Shown here one piece after another: positions 52,423 through 62,724 of a stretch of 64,000 nucleotides of DNA. Origin of the DNA: Pseudomonadota bacterium. Lineage in GTDB: Bacteria > Pseudomonadota > Gammaproteobacteria > Steroidobacterales > Steroidobacteraceae. Position 1 is the first letter of the stretch; each line of letters begins with the position of its first letter. The translations under genes were made by a program, and so were the position numbers. The notes under the pieces are model-generated. The model saw only the letters and a program-made list of their open reading frames with translations, was not told the DNA's origin and did not search any database. The stretch is from the NCBI GenBank assembly GCA_016705325.1, contig JADIYJ010000006.1, forward strand, positions 124,001 to 188,000, given 5' to 3'.

Positions 52423-53469
52423 TCAGCCTTCGAACAGTCCGAGATTGGCTGGCCGTGCCTCGATCGCGGGCGGCGCCAGGCCGAAATGCAGATACGCATT
52501 GCGCGCAGCCACCCGGCCGCGCGCGGTGCGCATGATATAGCCCTGCTGGATCAGGTACGGCTCGATCACGTCCTCGATCGTGCCACGCTCCTCGCCGAGA
52601 GCGGCGGCCAGGCTGTCGACACCGACCGGACCGCCGTCGAACTTCTCGATGATCGTGAGCATCAGGCGGCGGTCCATCGGATCGAAGCCCTGGGGGTCGA
52701 CCTCGAGCAGGTCGAGCGCCGCACGCGCCACCTCCTGCGAGATGCGGCCACCCGCCTTCACCTCGGCGAAATCGCGTACCCGACGCAACAGCCGGTTGGC
52801 GATGCGGGGCGTGCCGCGCGAACGGGTCGCGATCTGCGCGGCTCCTTCGACGTCGGCCGGCACGCCGAGGATGCCGGCCGATCGCTGCACGATGCGCTGC
52901 AGTTCCTCGTGGCCGTAGAACTCGAGTCGTTGCACGATACCGAAACGATCACGCAACGGCGACGTCAGCAGGCCTGCGCGCGTCGTGGCGCCGATGAGCG
53001 TGAATGGCGGCAGGTCGATCTTGATCGAGCGCGCGCCCGGGCCTTCGCCGATCATGATGTCGAGCTGGAAATCCTCGAGCGCCGGGTAGAGGATTTCCTC
53101 GACCACGGGACTCAGGCGATGAATCTCGTCGACGAACAGGATCTCGTTGGGCTGCAGATTGGTGAGCAGTGCCGCAAGATCGCCCGCACGCTCCAGGACC
53201 GGCCCCGACGTCTGCTTGAACCCGACGCCGAGCTCGTTGGCGATGACGTGCGCAAGCGTCGTCTTGCCGAGGCCCGGCGGACCAAAGATCAAGGTGTGAT
53301 CGAGCGCCTCGCCACGGTTGCGCGCCGCCGCGATGAAGATCTCCATCTGTGCCTTCATGGCTGGCTGGCCGACATAGTCGGCGAGTGTCTTCGGGCGCAC
53401 GGCGCGGTCGTACACCTCTTCTTCGCGCGGGCCGGTGGCGGAGACGACGCGGTCGGGTTCGATCGTCAC
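52423..53469 (-). CDS. ruvB: Holliday junction helicase subunit RuvB
   Basis: RuvB is the AAA+ motor that drives branch migration with RuvA. The 348-residue protein has Walker A FGPPGLGKTTLAH, Walker B LFVDEIHRLSP, sensor GATTRAGLL and the C-terminal winged helix (QQGYIMRTARGRVA). The GTG at 53469 after AGGA gives the start TIEPDRVVS; a longer reading would run into ruvA. Confidence 0.97.
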   Translation of the reverse strand: MTIEPDRVVSATGPREEEVYDRAVRPKTLADYVGQPAMKAQMEIFIAAARNRGEALDHTLIFGPPGLGKTTLAHVIANELGVGFKQTSGPVLERAGDLAALLTNLQPNEILFVDEIHRLSPVVEEILYPALEDFQLDIMIGEGPGARSIKIDLPPFTLIGATTRAGLLTSPLRDRFGIVQRLEFYGHEELQRIVQRSAGILGVPADVEGAAQIATRSRGTPRIANRLLRRVRDFAEVKAGGRISQEVARAALDLLEVDPQGFDPMDRRLMLTIIEKFDGGPVGVDSLAAALGEERGTIEDVIEPYLIQQGYIMRTARGRVAARNAYLHFGLAPPAIEARPANLGLFEG

Positions 53470-53494
53470 GGGCTTGTCCTGGCTCGGTGCGGCA

Positions 53495-54100
53495 TCAGCT
53501 GCTGGCCGCGCGCAGGGCGTGGCGGATGAGTTCTTCGGTGGTGGTCGCGGCCGGGTCGGCCTTCTGCAGCAGGCGCGTGACTTCAGGCGGTTTGTAGCCC
53601 AGCGCAACCAGCGCGCTGAATGCTTCGGACTGCGGACTGGGCGCCGGCGTACCGGGGCCGCTCGCGCCGCGAATTTCGAACGACTGGCCCGTGGCCAGTG
53701 CCTGCAGGCGATCGCGCATCTCGATGATGAGGCGCTCCGCCGTCTTGCGACCGATGCCCGGAATGCGCGTGAGCGATGCGGCGTCCTGCGCTTCGACACA
53801 ACGGTGGAACTCGTCCACGCTGGCACCGGAGAGGATGCCGAGCGCGATGCGCGGACCCACGCCCGATATCCTGATGAGCTCGCGGAACAGGCCGCGTTCA
53901 CGCTCCGTGCCGAAACCGAACAGGATGTGGGCGTCCTCGCGCACGACGAGGTGCGTATGCAGCGTCACGTCAGCGCCGACGGCTGCGAGGCCGTAGAACG
54001 TCGACATCGGCGCTTCGATCTCGTAGCCCACACCGCCCACGTCCAGCAGCAACACTGGCGGATGCTTGGCGGCGAGTCGTCCGCGCAGGAAGCCGATCAA
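53495..54100 (-). CDS. ruvA: Holliday junction DNA-binding subunit RuvA
   Basis: RuvA clamps Holliday junctions and recruits RuvB. The 201-residue protein starts MIGFLRGRLAAKHPP, has the OB domain, two helix-hairpin-helix motifs (ISGVGPRIALGILSG and IPGIGRKTAERLIIE) and the mobile C-terminal RuvB-binding domain. The start is a TTG at 54100 that overlaps the ruvC stop (TTGA). Confidence 0.95.
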   Translation of the reverse strand: MIGFLRGRLAAKHPPVLLLDVGGVGYEIEAPMSTFYGLAAVGADVTLHTHLVVREDAHILFGFGTERERGLFRELIRISGVGPRIALGILSGASVDEFHRCVEAQDAASLTRIPGIGRKTAERLIIEMRDRLQALATGQSFEIRGASGPGTPAPSPQSEAFSALVALGYKPPEVTRLLQKADPAATTTEELIRHALRAASS

Positions 54101-54681
54101 GGCCGGGCTCCGAGCAGCCCGCTGGCGGCGTCGACGGCCCGCCGCGCGCCGCGCGAGTATGCATGGCACAGTGCGAGACCGATCGCGTCGGCGGCATCGG
54201 GCCCGAGTTCACCCTGCAGTTTCAGGAGGGACATCACCATGAGCTGAACCTGTTCCTTCTGCGCGCCACCCTGCCCGACGATCGCCAGCTTCACTTCGCG
54301 CGGCGCGTATTCGCACACGGTTGCAATGACCGGAAAGACGCCGCAGATGGCCGCTCCCCGCGCCTGCCCCAGCTTCAGTGCGCTGTCGGCGTTGCGGTGC
54401 ATGAAAACGCGCTCGATCGCGACCTCCTGCGGGCCGTACTGCCTCACGAGTTCCTGGACGCCGTCGAAGATCTGGCGTAATCGGGGCGGAAACGCCTCGC
54501 CGCGTGTGCGAATGGCACCGCTCGCAACGTAACGGGCAGCACCGTCCTGCCAGTCGATGATGCCGAAACCGGTCGCCTGCGAACCTGGATCGATGCCGAG
54601 GATTCGAATCGACTCGCCGGCGGTCCCGGTCGCGCCCGATGCGAGCGTCCAGCGCCGTCCGCCGCGGTTGATTCTCGGCAA
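54097..54681 (-). CDS. ruvC: Holliday junction resolvase RuvC (start uncertain)
   Basis: RuvC cuts Holliday junctions. The conserved protein begins RILGIDPGSQATGFGIIDW and shows the acidic residues in GIDPG, AIERVFMHRN and GPDAADAIGLALCHA. No ATG, GTG or TTG stands at the usual position directly before RILGID. The codon there is ATT (54609), which would give 170 residues, close to the E. coli length. The nearest standard codon is the TTG at 54681, used here, which adds 24 residues. ATT initiation or a base error is possible. Confidence 0.88.
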   Translation of the reverse strand: MPRINRGGRRWTLASGATGTAGESIRILGIDPGSQATGFGIIDWQDGAARYVASGAIRTRGEAFPPRLRQIFDGVQELVRQYGPQEVAIERVFMHRNADSALKLGQARGAAICGVFPVIATVCEYAPREVKLAIVGQGGAQKEQVQLMVMSLLKLQGELGPDAADAIGLALCHAYSRGARRAVDAASGLLGARP

Positions 54682-54777
54682 ATAAGCACCCGGCACTGAG
54701 CCTGAAAATCGGTCGTCGTATGATAACGTTTTTCTGCCGGGCGCCGCACGCCCGCGAGTTCCACCGAGCATCCCGTC

Positions 54778-56897
54778 GTGAAGCCCGCCGAGATCGACAT
54801 CCGTTCGCTGGCACCGAAGGTGCGCACCGCGCTCGAGGCGGTGAGCGTCCTCGCGCCGAACGAACACACCCTGCGCAGCGTCGAGCTGATGGCGGCACTC
54901 GCGCAGTTGCAGGCGGACGACGACGTGCTCCTCGCGGCGCTGCTGGTGCCGCTGCGCCAGGGGGGCTCGTCGACGAGGCCCGGGCGCTCGAACTCTGCGG
55001 AGAACCGGCAGTGCACCTGGCGCGGGAACTCGAGCGCGTCGGCGACAGCGGCATTCCGCCGGGATGGAACCCGGGCCAGCACCTTCGCCCCGAACAGGCC
55101 GAGGGGCTGCGCAAGCTCCTGCTCGCACTGGCGTCCGACGTCCGCCTGGTCCTGATCCGGCTGGCGCTGCAACTCGTGCGCATGCGCGGCATGAAATCCG
55201 CACCCGAGACCGAACTGCGCCGGGCTGCGCTCGAAACGCAGGAAATCTACGCGCCGCTGGCGAACCGCCTCGGCATCTGGCAGTTCAAGTGGGAACTCGA
55301 GGACCTGGCCTTCCGTTTCAGCGCCCCCGAGGACTACAAGCGCATCGCCGGGTGGCTCAAGTCCAAGCGAGCCGAGCGCGAGCAGTACATCGAGGACGTG
55401 AAGCGCGAGCTGAGCCGCGAACTCGACCAGCTCGGCATCCGCGGCGAGGTCACGGGCCGGCCGAAGCACATCTACAGCATCTGGCGCAAGATGGAGCGCA
55501 AGTCGCTGCAGTTCGACCAGGTCATGGACGTGCTCGCGGTCCGCGTCATGGTCGACACGATCTCCGCATGCTACGCGGCGCTCGGCATCGTCCACGGCCT
55601 CTGGCAGTACATTCCGGGCGAATTCGACGATTACATCGCGACCCCCAAGGGCAACAATTACCGTTCACTGCACACGGCAGTCATCGGGCCGGGCAAGCTG
55701 CCGCTCGAAGTGCAGATCCGCACGCGCGAGATGCACGAGCACGCCGAACTTGGCGTCGCGGCACACTGGCAATACAAGGAAGGCCGCAAGGTCGAAGCCA
55801 GCTTTCAGCAGAAGATGGTCTGGCTGCGCCAGCTGCTGGAACCGTCGCTGCGCGACGGCGCGGAACCTGACCTGCTGGCGGGACTGCAGGCGGAAGTGTT
55901 CGAAGACCGGGTGTTCGCGCTCAGCCCCAGGGGCGAGGTCGTCGACCTGCCCAAGGGTGCGACGGCGCTGGATTTCGCCTATCAGGTGCACACCAACCTG
56001 GGGCATCGTTGCCGGGGAGCACGCGTCAACGGCCGTATGGTCACGCTCGACTACAAGCTGGCTAACGGCGACACCGTCGAAATCATTCCTTCCAAGCAGC
56101 CGCACCCGAGCCGGGACTGGCTGCTGCCGCAACTCGGCTTCCTGGCTTCACCACGCAGCCGTGCCAAAGTCCGTGGCTGGTTCCGCAAGCAGGACGAAGC
56201 GCAGAACCGCGAGCAGGGACGGCAGATGCTCGAACGCGAACTCGACCGACTCGGCGTGCGTGCCCCGCCGCTGCCGGAAATCCTGGGCGACCTTGGGCTC
56301 GCGAGTTCCGATGCGCTGTACCAGGGCCTGGGCGAAGGCGACATCACGCTGGCACAGGTGGCCGGTGCGGTGCATCGCCGGTTGCATGAGCGTCAGGAGG
56401 TGCAGCGCGGCCCGAGGCTCGCCAAGCCAGCCGCGGATGGCGGCTCCGCAGGCATGGTCATTGACGGAGTCGGCGACCTGCTGAGCACGATTGCACGCTG
56501 CTGCCGGCCGGTGCCACCCGAGGAAATCCTCGGCTACATCACGATCGGCCGTGGCGTGAGCATCCATCGCGCAAATTGTTCGAATCTGCTGCGGTTACGC
56601 GAGGTCAACCCCGAACGCGTGCTGACGGTGGACTGGGGCCGGCCGGCGGCGGATCGAACCTTCCCGGCCGTGATCGTGATCGACGCATACGACCGGCGCG
56701 GGCTCGTGCGCGACATTTCGGGCGTGCTTGCCGACGAACACATCAGCATCGAGGCGATGCGCACCGTGACGGACGCGGCGGAGAGCACGGCCGCGGTCAA
56801 CGTGACCGTGAAGGTGCACGGACTGGAGGAACTGAGCCGCCTGCTCGCACGGTTCTCGTCGTTGCCGAACGTGATCCGGGCGCGCCGCCGGCATTGA
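54778..56897 (+). CDS. relA: (p)ppGpp synthetase RelA (frameshifted near the N-terminus)
   Basis: RelA makes (p)ppGpp on starved ribosomes. The N-terminal hydrolase domain lacks the HDxxED motif, so it should be synthetase-only. The synthetase domain (GRPKHIYSIWRKMERK, FDQVMDVLAVRVMV, ATPKGNNYRSLHTAV), the TGS domain (FALSPRGEVVDLPKGATALD), the zinc-finger/CC segment (STIARCCRPVPPEEILGY) and the ACT domain follow. Residues 1-61 (from GTG 54778) are in another frame. Adding one G to the G6 run at 54960-54965 joins LVPLRQGG to LVDEARALEL. About 706 residues result. Confidence 0.92.
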
Positions 56898-56907
56898 GAG
56901 CAGTCAG

Positions 56908-58338
56908 TCAGCGATTCGGGAAATCGATGGCCCGCTTGTCGGCTGCGAGCGCCGCTTCATGCAGCGCTTCGCTCAGCGTCGGATGGGCGTGCATCGTGCG
57001 CTGCAGGTCCTCGGTGCTGGCCGAGTACTCCATCGCGAGCACGGCTTCGGCAATCAGTTCGCCCGCCATCGGGCCGATGATGTGCACGCCGAGAATCTCG
57101 TCGTCATCCTTCGCCGCGATGACCTTGCAGAACCCCGCTGACGCTTCCATCGCGCGGGCGCGGGCGCTGGCCACGAACGGGAACGAGCCGACCTTGTAGT
57201 CGCGGCCGCTCGCCTTGACCTGCTCTTCAGTCTGTCCGACCCAGGCGATTTCCGGCGCCGTGTAGATCACCGACGGCACCGCCTTGTAGTTCACTTCGGC
57301 GTGCAGGCCGGCGATGAGGTCGCCGACCATCACACCCTCTTCCTTGCCCTTGTGCGCCAGCATCGGGCCGCGCACGACGTCACCCACCGCCCAGACGTTG
57401 CCAGCACCTGTGTGGCACTCGTCGTCGACCTGGATGAAGCCGCGTTCGTCAAGTTTCACGCCGGTGCCTTCGCCGAGCAGCCCGTCCGTGCACGGACGGC
57501 GACCGATCGCAACGACCACCCTGTCGACCGTCACCGTCTGTTCGCCCTTGGCGTCGGTGTACTTGAGCGTCACGCCGTCCTGCCTGAGGTCGGCGCCACT
57601 GACCTTCGCGCCGAGACGGATATCGATGCCCTGCTTTTTGAAGTGCCTCTGCGCTTCCTTGGCGACGGCCTGGTCGGCCATGGCAAGGAACTGGTCCAGT
57701 GCCTCGAGCACGACGACTTCGGCGCCCAGGCGCCGCCAGACGCTGCCAAGTTCCAGGCCGATCACGCCGGCACCGATCACGCCGAGGCGCTGCGGCACCG
57801 ACCCGAACTCGAGCGCACCCCACGAATCGACGACCTGCCTGCCATCGAACGGCAACGACTTGAGCGCCATCGGCTGCGAACCCGAAGCGAGCACCACGTG
57901 CTTCGCAATGAGTTCCCGCTTGCCGCCGTCGGCCGCCGTGTACTCGACCCGGTTGCCTGCCAGCAACCTGCCATGACCCTGCAGAGCCGTAACTCCCGCC
58001 GCCTTGAACAGCCCGGTGATGCCCTGCGTCGAAGCCTTGACGATGCCCGCCTTGCGCTTCTGCATGGTCGCGACGTCGAACGCGAGACCCGTCGCGGAAA
58101 TGCCGTGCGCCGAGAATTCCGCGTGCGCGCGGTGATACAGCTCGGACGATTCGAGCAGCGCCTTCGACGGGATGCAGCCGGCATTGAGGCAGGTGCCGCC
58201 GAACGCATAGGTGCCGTCGTGATTCTTCCAGTCGTCGATGCAGGCGACCTTGAGCTTGTTCTGCGCTGCGCGGATCGCACAGGGATAGCCGGCCGGGCCG
58301 GCGCCGATCACGACAATATCGAAGGCGGTGTCAGACAT
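56908..58338 (-). CDS. lpd: dihydrolipoamide dehydrogenase (E3)
   Basis: E3 reoxidises the lipoyl groups of 2-oxoacid dehydrogenase complexes with FAD and NAD+. The 476-residue protein has the FAD site DIVVIGAGPAGYPCAIRAAQ, the redox disulfide GGTCLNAGCIPSKALL, the NAD-binding GVIGAGVIGLELGSVWRRLG and the C-terminal HAHPTLSEALHEA with the catalytic His. It follows sucB by 12 bases, so this copy serves mainly the 2-oxoglutarate complex. Confidence 0.97.
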   Translation of the reverse strand: MSDTAFDIVVIGAGPAGYPCAIRAAQNKLKVACIDDWKNHDGTYAFGGTCLNAGCIPSKALLESSELYHRAHAEFSAHGISATGLAFDVATMQKRKAGIVKASTQGITGLFKAAGVTALQGHGRLLAGNRVEYTAADGGKRELIAKHVVLASGSQPMALKSLPFDGRQVVDSWGALEFGSVPQRLGVIGAGVIGLELGSVWRRLGAEVVVLEALDQFLAMADQAVAKEAQRHFKKQGIDIRLGAKVSGADLRQDGVTLKYTDAKGEQTVTVDRVVVAIGRRPCTDGLLGEGTGVKLDERGFIQVDDECHTGAGNVWAVGDVVRGPMLAHKGKEEGVMVGDLIAGLHAEVNYKAVPSVIYTAPEIAWVGQTEEQVKASGRDYKVGSFPFVASARARAMEASAGFCKVIAAKDDDEILGVHIIGPMAGELIAEAVLAMEYSASTEDLQRTMHAHPTLSEALHEAALAADKRAIDFPNR

Positions 58339-58350
58339 GGGTACTCCAAT

Positions 58351-59601
58351 TCAGATCTGCAGCAGCAGGCGCGCTGGATCCTCCAGCGTGTCCTTGACCG
58401 ACACCAGGAACTGCACGGCTTCCTTGCCGTCGATGAGCCGGTGATCGTAGGAGAGCGCAAGGTACATCATGGGGCGCACGACGATCTGGCCGTCGACGAC
58501 GACGGGTCGCTCCTGGATCTTGTGCATGCCCAGGATCGCGCTCTGCGGCATATTGAGTATCGGGGTCGACAGCAGCGAGCCGAACACGCCGCCATTGGTG
58601 ATCGTGAACGTGCCGCCTGTCAGTTCCTCGAGCGTCAGCTGGCCTTCGCGGGCGCGCGTGGCGTAGCCGACGACCGACTGCTCGATCCCGCCGAAACCCA
58701 TCTGGTCCGCATTGCGCAGCACCGGCACGATCAGTCCGCGCTCCGTCGAAACGGCGACGCCCACGTCGTAGTACTCGTGGTAGACGACGTCGTTGCCGTC
58801 GACCGACGCGTTGACGACCGGGAAGCGCTTCAGCGCCTCGACGCACGCCTTGACGAAGAACGACATGAAGCCGAGCCGTGCGCCATGCTCCTTCTCGAAC
58901 TTGTCCCTGTAACGCGCGCGCAGCTCGTTGACCGCCTTGAGGTCGACTTCGTTGAAGGTCGTCAGCATCGCTGCCGTCGACTGCGCCTGAATCAGGCGCT
59001 CCGCGATTCGCGCACGCAGCCGCGTCATCGGCACACGCCGCTCGCCGCGTTCGCCTGCTGGCAGCGACGGCGCTGGCGCAGCGGCCGGCCGGGCGGCGAT
59101 TGCGGGCACTGCAGCAGCAGCGGGTGCCACGACCCTGTCAGCGAGGTGGGTCAGCACGTCGCCCTTGGTGATGCGGCCATCGCGGCCCGAACCTGCGATG
59201 TCGGCCGGTGCCAGCCCGTGTTCTTCGACCAGACGACGAACCGAAGGCGCCAGCCTGTCCGAGTCCTTCTTTGCCTCGCCCACGGCAGCGGCAGAGGCCG
59301 CGCCCTCACCCTGCCTGCGACCGGCGTCTCCCGTCGAAACGGGAGCGGCATGAGCGACGGCCCCTTCGTCGATCACCGCAAGGATCTGTCCGCCGCTGAC
59401 GGTCGTACCGTTCTGCACCTTGATTTCCCTGAGCACGCCGCTCACCGGCGCGGGCACTTCCAGCACGACTTTATCCGTCTCCAGGTCGACGAGGTTCTCG
59501 TCGCGGTTGACGGCGTCACCTGGCTGCTTGCGCCACGCGACGAGCGTGGCGTCGGCCACCGACTCGGGCAGTTGCGGGACGCGAACTTCGATCGTGCTCA
59601 T
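58351..59601 (-). CDS. sucB: dihydrolipoamide succinyltransferase (E2 of 2-oxoglutarate dehydrogenase)
   Basis: SucB transfers succinyl from lipoamide to CoA. The 416-residue protein has a single lipoyl domain with lipoylated Lys in DLETDKVVLEV, a subunit-binding domain (LAPSVRRLVEEHGLAPADIAG), an Ala/Pro linker and the catalytic domain ending LSYDHRLIDGKEAV. The ATG at 59601 overlaps the sucA stop (ATGA). Confidence 0.96.
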   Translation of the reverse strand: MSTIEVRVPQLPESVADATLVAWRKQPGDAVNRDENLVDLETDKVVLEVPAPVSGVLREIKVQNGTTVSGGQILAVIDEGAVAHAAPVSTGDAGRRQGEGAASAAAVGEAKKDSDRLAPSVRRLVEEHGLAPADIAGSGRDGRITKGDVLTHLADRVVAPAAAAVPAIAARPAAAPAPSLPAGERGERRVPMTRLRARIAERLIQAQSTAAMLTTFNEVDLKAVNELRARYRDKFEKEHGARLGFMSFFVKACVEALKRFPVVNASVDGNDVVYHEYYDVGVAVSTERGLIVPVLRNADQMGFGGIEQSVVGYATRAREGQLTLEELTGGTFTITNGGVFGSLLSTPILNMPQSAILGMHKIQERPVVVDGQIVVRPMMYLALSYDHRLIDGKEAVQFLVSVKDTLEDPARLLLQI

Positions 59602-62507
59602 GACTTCTTCCTGTTGCTGGCCCTGGCGCGCAGACGCGGGGTTGCGCGCGAGGACTGTTCCTGCGTGGAGGCCGTGATCGCTGCGGCAACCAGGCCGTGC
59701 TGCTCCGTCGAATGCAACTGCGGGATGCCGGTGGCCGGCGCGGCGGCCGGACGGCGGCCCGAGTACAGCAGTTCCTGGTTGCCCCGCAGCGAATCCTGCA
59801 GCCGGTGGCGGATCTGGTACCACGCGCCCTGGTTCTGTGGCTCTTCCTGGCACCAGACGATCTCGCGCGCATTCGGGTAGTGCGCGAGCGCCGCAGCGTA
59901 ATCCGCGGACGGGAACGGATAGAGCTGCTCGATGCGCACGATGGCGACGTTGCGCGCCTCGTCGGCGCGGCGTGCCTCGAGCAGGTCGAAATAGACCTTG
60001 CCCGAGCAGAACACGACGCGCGTGACATCCATCGGCGACAGTTCGTCGATCTCGTTCACGACGCACTGGAACGAACCCCTGGTGAGTTCGTCGAATGCCG
60101 ACACCGACAGCTTGTGCCGCAGCAGGCTCTTTGGCGTCATGACGATGAGCGGCTTGCGGAACGAACGCAGCATCTGCCGGCGCAGCATGTGGAACATCTG
60201 CGCGGGCGTGGACGGCACGCACACCTGCATGTTGTTCTCGGCGCACAACTGCAGGAAGCGCTCGAGCCTGGCCGAGGAGTGTTCGGGCCCCTGCCCTTCG
60301 TAGCCATGCGGCAGGAACAGCGTGAGCCCGCAGTAACGGCCCCACTTCGCCTCGCCCGACGAAATGAACTGGTCGATGATCACCTGCGCGCCGTTCGCGA
60401 AGTCGCCGAACTGGCCTTCCCAGATGACGAGGCAATTCGGATCGGTGATCGAGTAGCCGTATTCGAAACCCAGCACGGCTTCCTCGGACAGCAGCGAATC
60501 CGTCACGCGGAAACGCGGCTGCCCGGGCTTCAGGTGCTTGAGCGGGATGTGCGTCGCACCCGTGCCCTGGTCGTGACCCACCGCGTGCCGATGGAAGAAC
60601 GTGCCGCGGCCGCTGTCCTGCCCCGTGAGGCGAATCTCGTAGCCTTCGTCGAGCAGGCTCGCGTAGGCGAGCGTCTCGGCGAAGCCCCAGTCCACCATCA
60701 GCTGGCCGGCCGCCATCCTGCGACGGTCATCGACGATCTTCTGCACCTGGCGATGCAGTGTGAAGCTTTCGGGGAACGTCGTGACCTTGGCCGCAAGGTC
60801 CTTCAGCAGTGCCGGCTTCACGCCCGAGCGGATCTCCTCGAACCAGTCGACGTCGTGGTACCTGGTCCAGTCGACGGTGTGCTTGTTGCCGATGAGACCG
60901 AGCACGTTCTTCGTCTGCGGCTTGCCTTCGTCGAGTCCACGACGGTACTGCTGCACGAGTGCGTCAGCATCACTCGACGAAATCACGCCTTCGGCCACCA
61001 GCTTGTCGGCATAGAGCTGCCGCGTGGTCGGCTTCGTGCGGATCGTGGCGTACATGACCGGCTGCGTCGCCGCGGGCTCGTCGGCCTCGTTGTGCCCGAG
61101 TCGGCGATAGCAGACGAGGTCGATGACAACGTCCTTGTGGAACTTCATGCGGTAGTCGACGGCGAAGCGCGCCGCGAACACCACCGCTTCGGGGTCGTCG
61201 CCGTTCACGTGCAGGATCGGCGCCTCGATCATCTTCGCCACGTCACTGCAATAGAGCGTGGAACGCGTGTCGCGCGGGTCGTGCGTGGTGAAGCCAACCT
61301 GGTTGTTGACGATCAGATGAACCGTGCCGCCCGTATAGAACGCGCGGGCCTGCGACATCTGCAGGGTTTCCTGGATCACGCCCTGGCCGGCGAACGCCGA
61401 ATCGCCATGGATCAGCACGGGCATGACCTTGTCGCCGCGCTCGTCGCCGCGCCGCTCCTGGCGGGCGCGTACCGAGCCTTCGACGACCGCGTTCACGACC
61501 TCGAGGTGCGACGGGTTGAACGCGAGCGCGACGTGGACGTTGCCCGATGCTGTCCGCACGTCGCAGGAGAAGCCCTTGTGGTACTTCACGTCGCCCGAAC
61601 CCTTGAGCTTCGCGAGGTCGTACTTGCCCTCGAACTCGGAAAACAGCGCCTCGGGCGACTTGCCGAGGACATTGACCAGGACGTTGAGCCGGCCGCGATG
61701 CGCCATGCCGAAGACGATGTCCTCGACCCCGCTCGAACCGCCGCTCTGGAGGACTTCCTCGAGCAGCGGGATCAGACTGTCGCCGCCTTCGAGCGAAAAC
61801 CGCTTCTGCGCCGGATACCGCGTTGCGAGGTAGCGCTCGAGACCTTCGGCCATCGTCAGGTGACGCAGGATTTCCCGGCGTGATTCGGCAGGGAGCGCCT
61901 GGTGCAGGCGGCCGACCTGGAAGCGGTCCTGCAGCCAGAGGCGCTCGGTTTCGTCGGACACGTGCGCAAACTCGGCGCCGATGGTGCCGCAGTAGATGTG
62001 CTGCAGTTGCGCGATGATCTCGCGCAGCTTGAGCCGCGGCTTGATCGCGCCGTTGCGGCTGCCCGTCAGAAACTCGGTGTCGAGGTCGGTCTCGGTGAGC
62101 CCCAGGTAGTCGAGCCCCAGCACCTTCGGCACTGGACGCACCGTGAGGCCGAGCGGATCGATGTCCGCGATCAGGTGACCACGGTTGGCGTAAATCTGGA
62201 TGAGCCGTGAGACGGCGCCCTGCTTGGCTGCGGCCGAATCACCAATCGGGGGCGAACCCGCGGGACCCGCCGCGACGGGCCCTGCCGGCAACGGCCGGCG
62301 CGGGACCCGCGCGCGACGCGCCAGGTCTTCGAGCAACGGGCCGTGGGCGACGTCGTCCGTCGACGGTCCGAGTGTCGCGAAGTACCCCCGCCACGTCGTG
62401 TCGACCGACTCGGGGCTCGTCAGGTAGGCCTCGTACATCGCTTCGACGTACGCGTCATTGCCGGCGGCCAACGGGATCGCCGTCAACATTGCTTTTGTTT
62501 CAGTCAT
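59598..62507 (-). CDS. sucA: 2-oxoglutarate dehydrogenase E1 component
   Basis: SucA decarboxylates 2-oxoglutarate using thiamine diphosphate and passes succinyl to SucB. The 969-residue protein has the N-terminal segment binding E2 (YVEAMYEAYLTSPESVD), the active-site region EGGDSLIPLLEEVLQ and GMAHRGRLNVLVNVLGK, the ThDP site (LIHGDSAFAGQGVIQET) and the transketolase-like C-terminal half. The ATG at 62507 gives MTETKAMLT; an upstream in-frame codon lies in non-conserved sequence. Confidence 0.96.
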   Translation of the reverse strand: MTETKAMLTAIPLAAGNDAYVEAMYEAYLTSPESVDTTWRGYFATLGPSTDDVAHGPLLEDLARRARVPRRPLPAGPVAAGPAGSPPIGDSAAAKQGAVSRLIQIYANRGHLIADIDPLGLTVRPVPKVLGLDYLGLTETDLDTEFLTGSRNGAIKPRLKLREIIAQLQHIYCGTIGAEFAHVSDETERLWLQDRFQVGRLHQALPAESRREILRHLTMAEGLERYLATRYPAQKRFSLEGGDSLIPLLEEVLQSGGSSGVEDIVFGMAHRGRLNVLVNVLGKSPEALFSEFEGKYDLAKLKGSGDVKYHKGFSCDVRTASGNVHVALAFNPSHLEVVNAVVEGSVRARQERRGDERGDKVMPVLIHGDSAFAGQGVIQETLQMSQARAFYTGGTVHLIVNNQVGFTTHDPRDTRSTLYCSDVAKMIEAPILHVNGDDPEAVVFAARFAVDYRMKFHKDVVIDLVCYRRLGHNEADEPAATQPVMYATIRTKPTTRQLYADKLVAEGVISSSDADALVQQYRRGLDEGKPQTKNVLGLIGNKHTVDWTRYHDVDWFEEIRSGVKPALLKDLAAKVTTFPESFTLHRQVQKIVDDRRRMAAGQLMVDWGFAETLAYASLLDEGYEIRLTGQDSGRGTFFHRHAVGHDQGTGATHIPLKHLKPGQPRFRVTDSLLSEEAVLGFEYGYSITDPNCLVIWEGQFGDFANGAQVIIDQFISSGEAKWGRYCGLTLFLPHGYEGQGPEHSSARLERFLQLCAENNMQVCVPSTPAQMFHMLRRQMLRSFRKPLIVMTPKSLLRHKLSVSAFDELTRGSFQCVVNEIDELSPMDVTRVVFCSGKVYFDLLEARRADEARNVAIVRIEQLYPFPSADYAAALAHYPNAREIVWCQEEPQNQGAWYQIRHRLQDSLRGNQELLYSGRRPAAAPATGIPQLHSTEQHGLVAAAITASTQEQSSRATPRLRARASNRKKS

Positions 62508-62724
62508 CGCTTCCCATGTTCGGGACCGGCAGGCGGCCGGGTCCACGTCTTCCGTCCAGGAAAGTGGGCCCGGTAGTCTAGCGAATTCGGGGAGGTCGGA
62601 CAGCAAACCGCCATCGGGCTGGCGGATTGTGCCCTCCGGAGCCGACCGGCAAGTTAAAGTCCGGTCGCTTGCGAAAGACGCTGCGGCAGGGCCGTGGCAA
62701 CCACACCATTCTCGCGGGGTCGTA

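Noticed and set aside
54778..56897. Bifunctional SpoT-type hydrolase/synthetase
   Set aside because: The HDxxED hydrolase motif is absent from the N-terminal domain, which fits RelA instead.
57301..59880. 859-codon plus-strand frame across lpd and sucB
   Set aside because: It covers parts of two clear minus-strand genes and shows no family motif.
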